Source of the DNA: Ephydatia muelleri
Lineage: Eukaryota > Porifera > Demospongiae > Spongillida > Spongillidae
Assembly (NCBI GenBank): GCA_013339895.1
Contig: JABACO010000014.1
Span: 8,351,892-8,415,891, forward strand
Reading direction: 5' to 3'
DNA: 64,000 bases
Each line of letters starts with the position of its first letter. Position 1 is the stretch's first letter. A program made the translations under genes and the position numbers. Below the pieces are notes generated by a model, which saw only the letters and a program-made list of their open reading frames with translations, searched no databases and was not told where the DNA came from. Shown here piece by piece: positions 54,821 to 64,000 of this stretch.

Positions 54821-55621
54821 CACTTTTCTGTCGTTTGAGGAACGAATTAGACAGAAAATATGCTCCTATACGAATGCAGTTTGAGTGTAGCCAACAGTGT
54901 TGGGGTCTAGCTGCTGTTAGGTGCTAATATGTGCAGGTATGCTGATGCAATGTCTGTGGAGGTCTTGTGTTGATGGGTGTTGATATGCTGGTATGCTGAT
55001 GCAAGGTCAAGAGGTGGTAGAGGCCTAGTGGCAAGCTGTTGATGAGTGTTGGATTTGCGTGCGCATAGTGGCCATGTGGTCTGGTTGTATAAGAGATGGT
55101 CTTTGTGTGCATGTAAGCATTCTAGGCGTCGTGTGCACGGTTACTGTTGTGGCAACTCACCCGCCTCCCCCCCCCCCCCCCCCCCCCCCTCCAAAGCCGA
55201 CAATGGTAGCGGCGTGATGTCTTAACACACACAGGCTCCAAGTCAGAGAGGTACGAGAATGTGGCAGCCAGGTACTGAGAGATGAGGCAGAACAGCCACA
55301 TGCAAGGAATCAAGTGCTCCTGTTGCAAAATGCACTAATGTGTTCTATTATGCTGTTTTTTGGGCAGAGCAGTGTTAACATGGTTTTTTCCTCACTATGT
55401 GAGGTTTTTTCCCTTGAGGTGGTGTGGGTCCATCACCTCAAAATCAGGTCAAAATTAGCTATAGGTAGCTGGCCCCTGCTCTGTGTAGGTTGAACTATGT
55501 GTATGATGACAGTGGTATGTGACAAGTTGTAAATTCTAGTTGGTAATGACAGTGACGTGCACAGCAGATGCAGCACCAATTATATGTCAAAGTGGGTTGG
55601 GTGAAGCGAGCATGATATAGG
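54821..55621. other. No gene recognised
   Basis: A GT-rich stretch (54900-55130), a 23-base poly-C run (55166-55188) and AT-rich sequence. 68-codon minus frame at 55328-55122 contains one hydrophobic stretch but no family motif. It may hide further TMEM63 exons, but I could not identify any. Confidence 0.4.
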
Positions 55622-55722
55622 AGTCATCTGTTCAAATACATGACCATCATCTGTTCAAATACATGACCATCATCTGCTCAAATACATGACCATCATCTGT
55701 TCAAATACATGACCATCATCTA
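55622..55722. repeat. 23-bp satellite, second block
   Basis: Same unit as 54361-54820, separated from it by 0.8 kb of unrelated sequence. Confidence 0.9.
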
Positions 55723-55974
55723 TCACAGCCCATTGAGTAGCACACAAAAACATCAATAAGCTATGCTTAGTTAATTGTGGGGTTCATCCTGTTCTCCTGT
55801 TCACGCCACGAGCCAGGCAGCTTGTTTTCTGTGTCCTATTTATCTACGTTTATCACAGCAATGACGTGATCATACGTCTGGGTGAATGATCTGCCACGCC
55901 CACACTGTGGTCAGAGACGGATCTAAAGCACACTCCCTTACCCCAGACAGGGGGTGTAGCATCCCAGGTAATAT

Positions 55975-56100
55975 GATGCCCCACCCCCCTGTCATTTAGT
56001 GTATTGCCTGGGATGCCCAACCCCATGTCATTGGACAATATGCTAAATGACAGGGGGGTGGGGCATCCCAGGTAATACGCAAAATGACAGGGGGGCTGGG
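55975..56100. repeat. Inverted and direct repeats with ATGACAGGGGGGTGGG
   Basis: Three copies of a roughly 40-bp unit (GGGCATCCCAGGTAATA, AAATGACAGGGGGG), one in reverse orientation, forming a foldback. It lies in an intron of the TMEM63-like gene or just downstream. Confidence 0.7.
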
Positions 56101-56197
56101 CATCATACGTACTTAGTAAAGTACGGTGACCAGTTATTAAAGTACGGTGACCAGTTATTAAAGTACGGTATGCACAATGACACAGTAACCAGCTCAC

Positions 56198-59100
56198 TGG
56201 AAGTGCTGTCTTAGGTCTTCTCTTTGCACAATACGAGGGATCCACTGAATCATTACTGTGTGCGTGGACTGAAACACAAAGAGTTCCATGTTCAAATCAC
56301 ATATAATACGCATGCACAAATAAGACATTAGAATAAATGTACATGTAGACCTACAGACTGAGTGTACATGTGTAAAATTACTGCATGTGATTTGTCATAC
56401 TTGGTTGCAACGTTGACTACATACAGCTATAACTAATGATTCTCAAATCCTCCCACGTATGTGTAAGTATGCAAAAAAGGGACACAGCACAATGTAAACA
56501 CTACTTGTAGTACAAATTCAATGAATATCATGTCTGAAATGTAAAGCAATAACAATACTACTCCACCTCCAGCAGTACAATGCTTGTATGTGTACTTGCA
56601 CGTGTACTGTGTATGTCTGAACGTTGTACAACTAGTAAGAAGTAACCTTATCATATACTCCAGTGTACCATATATCAATAGGTCAAAATAAACTACATTG
56701 CAGGTACACTGTACCATAAGAACTGGAAATCTATTCACTAAATGTGTGTGCAGGTACAATGTCCGTGGTAGAGAGTATGATGCACACAGCGTGTACCCTG
56801 GTACTTGGCACAACCTCTGCACACACACCCGTATTGTATTCTAAATGAGGTGAAACTTCTGAAAGCCTCCCCTGTCAAAAGAGATCACACGATCTCATTT
56901 GCTGATCTGATGGCACTAAGTGACCAGCTTTCCTGCTTGCATACAAGTCAGACTCAATGGCCAGTCTGTACAGTACACGTACTAAACAAACCCATCACTT
57001 TATTTTAAGTGCATGCACTCACAAACATTGTCACATGACAACATTTGAGCACTGTACATGCGTACGACTCACACGCACACATATGTACGATGCTCACCAT
57101 TGTACACACACATGTGCACAACACTCACATGCAGTGCAAGTACAGCTGTACACATGTGTGCGACCGGTGTACATACACAGTACATGCAAGGCCTGCACCC
57201 ACAGCCTCCGCGTACAGGATTGGTATCCCCCCCCCCCCAACACTTACATAGAGCTCCTTGAGTCTGCCCAGCCGAAGGGTGTAGTGGATCATGAAGAGGA
57301 TGACAATGAACATATAGACCAGCGAGAATATGGTGTGGACCCACAGAGCACTGGATCTGAGGATGGAGGGAGGGTCGCAGATGGAATGAAGAGAGGCACA
57401 TTACTTGAACAGGTGCTGCACAATTGAGAACAGCGCACAATAACTGGGTTTTTTGCTACAATGCTTCTGCCACACGCTTACTTTGAATCCACATTGGCAA
57501 TCGTGGTTCTATCAAAGCCAGCCATCACTGTCATGGGAATAAACAAAAACACAGCATCGTCACATCGTCACTCCTCACACCCTCTTCCCCAGTCCTTACC
57601 CCACTCCTCTTCCCCAACCTCCTCCACCCTTCTATGTACTACAGCTAAGTAGACGCCCTGCACAAAACAGGACGTACTGCATGTACAGACACACATACAC
57701 ATGTACAGTACACACACACATACATTACTAGCCAGCCAGACCAAGCACTCTACATGTAAACAAGCGTGTTGATAAATCCACACACATGTACTCACAAGAG
57801 ACACATGTGTATCCATAAGAGTGTAAATCATCACCCACAAACACATGCACAATATGGTAAACAGATGTACTTTAAAAACAATGAACCTTTACGCAGCCCC
57901 TCACACACACACACACACACCCCTTCGTCCTTAACCCTCGGTCACCTCCAACACAGCGCCCATCCTCCCCTCTCATATCCCCACATGCTTGCCCCCGTAC
58001 GTTGGTCTCCCTGGAGGTAGTTGATAGGCAGTATGACTGCCACAGAAAGAAAGGAGAAGATAACCAGCAGAGCTATCAGGTAGCGCTCCAAGGTGAGATA
58101 GAGAACAGCGTCTGGGCCACAGCGACTGAAGATCTACGTGTCCCTTGGGGAAGAAGGAGGGGGAAGAGATACAGTACAGCTTGCCTTGGCTAGGGGTGGT
58201 TCGTTAATGCAATAATAACGACTCCATGTCCATGAGACGGCTTAATTTGCCGCATTGCACAAAGGCGAATCTGAGCACAGCCCACACTAGGCACAAGTGA
58301 CACTCTTCTCAGCAAACACCAATCAGAATTTAAATCGTCAATTCATGTACATACCACAATCGACAATTCATGTGCATATACCTGCACATGCGCACACTGT
58401 ACATGCACAACACGATACACAAGCGTGCATGTACTGTAGACACACGTACAGCACACACAAGATGTGCTCATTGTGCACAGTAACGATACATACATGTAGA
58501 CAACGGTGCACACATATTTGATACAGATGGTGCACATGCAGCGATACAATGACACGGTGTACAGCGTTCAGCGCACTGCATTTATTCACTCACTGCAGCT
58601 TGTAGAACACCTTGAGGATCCAAGAGTACCAATGCTGCAAGATAAACAAAAGGACGACCATATCATGCAACAGGGCACTCAGACCACACCCACAGACTGC
58701 TGACAAAAACAACAACAACACCAGCCTGGGCACCCCCATCATACAAGATGGCGTACCAGGTCATGCTCCTCGGGAGGTTGGCTGTGTCTCTTATCCAGCA
58801 AAGGAGTGTTTTGGTGTTTGTGGAACTCTATAGCCCACCTGCGAAAACACAGTCGTAAACATGATTTAATGATCCAAATAGACAGACATGTATATCGCGT
58901 GCCCCCACACACAAGGCACACACACATAGCAATACGGTTTCCGAAACACCTGATCATTTGACCAATACGCTTTACTGACACTATGGATAACACGCTCAAC
59001 ATATAAAAGATTACAGAGCCATACAGCATGCACTTTTTCCTTCAGCAACAGAGCAAGTGCCAATACGTGCAGTGAGTCAAAACAGTAGTTATAAAAACAA

Positions 59101-59531
59101 TACAACTAACATTGGGTCACAATGACAGGTGTGGTACAATATAAACTATCAACCCAATTCAAATGCAATATGAAGAAGAAATGTGCGAATAATGATAATG
59201 CTTTTGATTGATGGGGTCACCCCAGAGAACAGTGCATGAACACCAAAGTAACGCGCAGATTACGCCTCACTGTTTGCGACTGGCAAAGCCCATCTGGCTG
59301 TAGCTGCGGCAGCAATAGCGAATGAGGAGGAAGATAAGGACGCAAGCCTAGGTGAAAACACATCATCATATATACACGTGCACGTGTTTAGAAGCATCAA
59401 TGACGTCAGTGATGTGTGCACGACATGGATGCCACACTCACACGCACACACGCACACACGCACACACACACACACACACACGCACACACACACACACACG
59501 CACACACACACACAGGTACACACACGCACAC

Positions 59532-59576
<45 letters not shown>

Positions 59577-59882
59577 GTAGAGCCAGCGACGATAGAAAGG
59601 TTAACGACAAACAGACGCGTCACACACACATAGGCCTACACGTATGATAAGGGCGCCGTTATACTGCACACGCCGGCCTTCAATACCACTCTTAACGGGC
59701 CGCGGGTCAAGTTATGTATTTAATACCATACTCGGTGGCTGGAATAAATTGCCAAACACTCGTCCTCATCATCATTGCAGCATTGGCGCACCTACATACA
59801 GGCTCACCACAAACGCAGCCACGTCGAGTCCTAACACCAGAGATATCCCTCCATCATCACCAACAGCAGCGACATTCATGCA
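56198..59882 (-). CDS. TMEM63/CSC1-like membrane protein, N-terminal exons
   Basis: Eight minus-strand exons with exact phase joins: 59882-59818, 59347-59271, 58838-58757, 58634-58594, 58125-58001, 57527-57482, 57356-57248, 56268-56198. Start is probably ATG at 59879. Encoded in order: [15 protein letters not shown] and [13 protein letters not shown] (TM1); [51 protein letters not shown] and [19 protein letters not shown] (TM2); [28 protein letters not shown] (TM3); [20 protein letters not shown]. The order CG.DA..YL.FQR, VLPVN, RTTI.N, LW.HT.F and the .V.I..IP start of the cytosolic domain is that of TMEM63/CSC1 (OSCA-type) mechanosensitive cation channels. The pore-forming remainder (over 400 residues) was not found at lower coordinates, so the gene is incomplete here. 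Confidence 0.8.
59430..59575. repeat. (CA)n / (CACACG)n microsatellite
   Basis: About 140 bp of CA with interspersed CG, inside the first intron of the TMEM63-like gene. Long open frames on both strands here are repeat artefacts. Confidence 0.95.
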
Positions 59883-59899
59883 CTGACTGCTGGCAGGAG

Positions 59900-62450
59900 T
59901 AGACCCCCCTACGTTACGTGTAAAGATGTGCCTAAACGTAAGAGCTAGGCTGGAACTCATTATCAACAAGCGTTCCCACCTGCCCAAGTCAATAAATGAA
60001 ACTAATTAAATAGCAATTAGGTGCACGTGGGTACAATACGACTTACCACACCCTATCATTTATACATAGAGCTTAGTGATGCAGCTGCAGTTTGTGCAAG
60101 AATAATCCTTGGTCTGTGTGAATTCCTGGTTCATACAGAATATTAAATGTATAATGGTTCGAAGTATACTATATAAAACACTCACCCCAAACCAAAAACG
60201 TAGTAATGACAAAATGAAACTGAACAGCACAAAACATTTTGTGCAACTGAATCTACAGTCATGTGAGCAGCTGATTCCATTTCCAGACATGACGCGTTGC
60301 ATATTTAAACACCAGTGCATGACAGTGAGATTTACAAAGATTCCTCCACCCAGTAAAGTATAAACATCAAGCGTCAATACTTGACCAAGGTATCATATTT
60401 AGAACAGTGTAAGTCATGATCTTGCTGCATGAGGAAATTGCCAAATCTGAACACAGAGCATTATAGAAAGCCTGAGGTACATAGGATGGGAATATCATTT
60501 GCCGCACATAAGCAGCAGATAACACTGATACAAGACAAAGTATTATTTCTCAAAGAGAATCAGATACAATCTTGTCCAGCAAAGGCAATACATGTGAGAG
60601 TACTATTTGTACTATATTGATAGACTGCAAGAATTTGTGAGGAGGGCTGAGCATAATTCGGACTATTGTGACCAACTGTACGCACATGCACTTCTGCTGA
60701 AATGGAGAATCCTCAACAAAACATAGTTCTAGATGTGGCAGGGCAGTATGGTAAAAAGACAGAATTAGAGCCACTCAGTTGGTTAATACAGAACTTACAG
60801 TAGAGCTTACCTGTATAAAAAGATCAAGTGTAATATTAATTTCTTTTTTAAGTATAACTTGACCATTAGCAGGACACACAGATACATTTTATTGGCCATT
60901 GCATGCATACAACTGAACATTTTACAACGCTGCAGAGAAGAGGATTAAAATAGAGATTAGCGTAATCAAAAAACCTCAATTAACTGTGGAGTTCAGCCCA
61001 ACTTGACGCTAATGCTGGAATAAAGCTTTAAATGTCAAAACATGTACTGTGAAAGAAAAGGTAAATTTTGTAGTAGTAAGAGAGCATACTAGGAAGAAAG
61101 GTGACATTATTTTTGTTTTTTAATATATATTTTTTGAACTGCAGTACATATAAACACTTAAGGAACTTTTTGTGAAACAGACATAATTGGTCTAAAGAAA
61201 ACTGATCTTGAAAAAAAAATTTTATCAAACGAGATATAGGCAAGCACAGTGTGTTGGCATGGGGCAGCTACAAAGGTCCCCAATTCTTCATAAAAGTATT
61301 ATCGTTCTATGAGTGTGATCCACAAAAAAGTGTGGACCACATATGCACAGCCAAACTGTTTAGGGAATATATTTCCCTAGAAATGCTCCACACATCACTA
61401 CAATTAACAAAAAGTGTCCCTGTTGAGCTAAATGCTCAAGAAACCAAATGAAGCTATAAAGCACATTTAGAGGCTACTAAATATAATGGGATGAGTTCTG
61501 AAACAATGTTGTTGAGAAATTATTATTGTAATCAATAGCCATTCAGCTCAACTGATGTTAAACTGCAAGAGTGCTTGGATCAAGAGGTCTTGGAGAATGA
61601 AGACAAACCTGTAGGTTTCATTAATGCTGATACAAAGTGTACTATGAGACATTGTGTTTGTTATATCTGTGAACTGTGTGGGGAAAACCCAGCATCATTG
61701 AAGTGGCTTTCCATGGAGAAGCTACCTCAAGTACTGATGATTGGTATCCTCATGCAGAAAATGTTGTTCCAACAGTGATTGGACAATACCAATACACACT
61801 GCATTGACCGAATTTGTTATGATCCCTTACTGTGCATACCAATGGTGTATGTTGTAGAAGGTTGTCAAGGAAATCATACATGATTACATAGAAGCACAAG
61901 AAAGTTGCCATTCTGCTATCCATACTGTGCCAATGTAGGATCCCAAATACTCTATACTGTAGTTTACACAGTGAGATCAATAAGGCACCTATATGCACCA
62001 AATAAGCCTTCTGCAGCTCAAATTGTTCCATAAGAGGTCACTAGTGGGTGGTGTGCCATTTTTCCAGGAGTGAGAACAATTGATATTGATACTGTTCAGG
62101 CCCTGAAACTGGCACACTATCCATAACTGACCTCTGATGGAAACAAGTCAAAGTGCATATAGGCTGATATACTAATACATTTATGTGGCTGTGCATGACT
62201 CCACAGAAACAATAGCATTTTAATTTCGCTAAAGCTTAAAGTCTTCTATGTATCTGTATAACTGAATTCTAATATGCATTAACTAACAAGGGTATAAAAA
62301 ACAGTGTGCAACCTAAAAGGTGCTATTTTTGATAAGAGTAAGAGAGCTTTAGAAGGGATATCTGTCTTTCTGGAAGCTAAGATATTCCAGTCAAATTTAA
62401 AATGAACACTAGTGTACTGGTTGCGGTAAGTACTGATAAAATTGAAACTT
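59900..62450. other. No gene recognised
   Basis: Upstream of the TMEM63-like gene; its promoter should lie near 59.9-60.1 kb but no clear motif was seen. AT-rich. Several 60-105-codon frames (e.g. 60377-60060 minus, 61251-61451 plus) show no known domain. Parts of 61.2-62.4 kb may belong to the retroelement to the right. Confidence 0.45.
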
Positions 62451-62499
62451 CCCAGCTATTGTGGGAGGATATGTGCAGGGCTGATGCTGATTTTGTGAT

Positions 62500-64000
62500 T
62501 GACTTGCCAGGAACCTTTCCTTTTCAAATTACATAATGTTCTAATGAACTCCTCGTTATCATCATGCTACATAAAGAAGAACTTTCAGGAGAAGCAGAAA
62601 CTGTTTGTGGCTTATGACCAAACAGACTTTAGAATGGCTATGTGGCTTTCAAGTATAGTGCTAAATGTTTGGTATATTAGTTGTCTCCATACAGATCATT
62701 GCAAGTAATTACTTCTTTGTGATTGGCTTTGCCTCAGTTGATTTGCTTGTGCCTTGGGATGTTCTGTTCAGTATGTCAGGAACAGGATGAAACATACTAA
62801 AAACATGCACTTTTGCAGCAACTGTTCACTGAAGCTGTAGCATGGAATGCAAGGCCAAAGAATAGGAAAATGTATTGGAAGGTTACAGTAGAGGCAGCAT
62901 AGGAGAGGAAAGTTCAAGTCCAGTGGACCAGCCTGAAAGAAAGAGCACGATTTTATTGGGAAGGAGCTGGATCCTCTTGAGAAGGGGCTGATGGGTTTGG
63001 AAGCCGTGGACATACAATACACGATGTAAACATTTGTGTCCCACTGAAGGAAGCTCGTATCAATGAATAACTTTATTACACAGTTGTACCTTCAATGAAA
63101 ATGCTGCACATGAGCCACCTACAGCTGTATACCCAAGACAAACTTTTCCCTTATGCCCTGGTGGTCTGTTGGTGAATCATACCATAGACTGCATAAGGTC
63201 TATTCAATGTAATGTGCCTTCTGCAGGTTAAAGGTGGAGAGAAGCATTTGGATGTACAGGAGCAGAAAAGGCTTACTCAGTTGTTGCATGTGAATTCGAA
63301 GAATGATGTGTTTGCAGTAGCTGAGTGGAAGTTTGTAAGAACATCTAACATGAAGTATCCTATTCTTACGCATGGACCTCCCAAATCAGCAACTGGGTTC
63401 CAGTAGCTTTGAAAAAAGAAATATACAGTAGGAAGTGGTGAAAATGGTTTCATTCATCCTCTTTCTAGCCGGTCATTAACCAGTGGCTATGATTTGGAAA
63501 AGAGATGGAACTTGGAGATTCTGGAAAGCTTATTTGAGTTATTTCAGTAACCCATAACGATGCCTATTCATTATTCTGGGTTGATGAGCGTTTGAAGTTC
63601 TGTCACGATCAACAAGTGTTTTCCATGCAAGATTTGTCCTCAGGGTGACTGGCAAGTTGAGTTATAGGAGTCTCATAAGGGGAAGACAGCTTTCTCTTCA
63701 TCTGACAGACAATTTGAATTAAATGTCATGCCATTTGGCTTGACACCTTCTAGTTTTCAGCAGTTGGTGGCATGTGTTCTAGCTGGTTTGAGATATGAGC
63801 AATGTTTGATCTACATTGACAACATCATAGCCTTTAGTGTTACATTTGATGAACACCTTGGAAGACTTCTTAAGGGGAAAGGATCAGGGAAGTGTGGCTG
63901 AAGGTGACAGCAAACAAGTGTCTCTTTGCTCAACCTTTAAAGTGGTTTATTTGGGTCTCTAAAGACATACAGGTTTATTCATCTAAAGTAAAGTAGTACC
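62500..64000 (+). pseudogene. Ty3/gypsy pol remnant, runs off the window
   Basis: 63212-63406 codes LTQLLHVNSKNDVFAVAEWK, similar to the region before gypsy RT (LL...DVFA). From about 63650 it codes DWQVEL, then KTAFSSSDRQFELNVMPFGL, TPSSFQQLVACVLAGLRYEQ, the active-site strand YIDNIIAFS (YxDD expected) and FDEHLGRLL, all in gypsy RT order. In-frame stops and frame changes occur between 63400 and 63700. LTRs were not seen; the downstream part is outside the window. Confidence 0.72.

Noticed and set aside
56433-56828. Further TMEM63 exon on the minus strand
   Set aside because: A plausible acceptor exists near 56875 but the reading does not match the family and lies upstream of the well-fitting exon 56268-56198.
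57069-57440. 123-codon minus frame as a separate gene
   Set aside because: It is an out-of-frame reading over TMEM63 exon 57356-57248 and GT/CA-rich intron.
59260-59650. Long His-Thr or Cys-Val frames on both strands
   Set aside because: Translation of the (CA)n microsatellite. Only the short exon 59271-59347 inside the minus frame is kept, because of its splice phase.

Overview
The window is eukaryotic nuclear DNA. It has spliced genes with GT-AG introns, many retroelements and small inverted-repeat transposons, microsatellites, long poly-G/poly-C runs and a very frequent ACATGTA motif. The gene content (ankyrin/NEURALIZED/ROCO-like GTPase/death-domain protein, TMEM63/CSC1-like channel, BEN-like domain) points to a metazoan. 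A marine invertebrate, perhaps a sponge or cnidarian, is likely, but the species is inferred and not proven.

1-39.2 kb, plus strand: one very large gene, open at its 5' side. Twelve ankyrin exons (three type A of 99 nt, eight type B of 102 nt, one terminal of 81 nt), all phase 0, lie in multi-kilobase introns. They are followed by two small exons, three exons coding a NEURALIZED (NHR) domain, one 2,025-nt exon coding a ROCO-like GTPase with COR-like region, and a last exon coding a death domain, stop at 39215. All junctions from 32192 to 39215 keep phase, giving at least 1,383 residues in the window. The architecture ANK-NHR-GTPase-Death resembles an intracellular signalling or immune-type sensor.

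The introns of the ankyrin part hold antisense copies of one decayed DIRS-like tyrosine-recombinase retrotransposon, a palindromic TIR element, a 40-bp minisatellite and Ty3/gypsy integrase debris. These occur as repeated blocks that include exons, so the ankyrin array and its transposons grew together by segmental duplication. Comparing filled and empty paralogous sites dates several later insertions (8551-9346, 24103-25530, 29495-29688). An unrelated intronless ORF for a small membrane protein, with a TATA box, sits in an NHR intron (34325-34738).

39.2-51.3 kb: mostly repeats and fossils. These include a 4-unit tandem repeat, a 39-bp poly-G run, TA- and TTAA-flanked MITEs, a decayed degenerate repeat field (42.8-48.1 kb), a reverse-transcriptase scrap, an HSP70 3' fragment, and a Tc1-like transposase gene with one intron.

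51.6-54.0 kb, minus strand: a candidate gene with duplicated short exons, a 36-bp coding minisatellite and a BEN-like domain, broken by a 10-nt deficit. A chimeric tRNA-Arg-like sequence lies at its upstream edge. 54.3-55.7 kb: 23-bp satellite in two blocks.

56.2-59.9 kb, minus strand: eight phase-consistent exons of a TMEM63/CSC1-like membrane protein. Only its N-terminal part can be found before the satellite. 60-64 kb: little recognisable sequence, then a decayed Ty3/gypsy pol gene running off the right edge.
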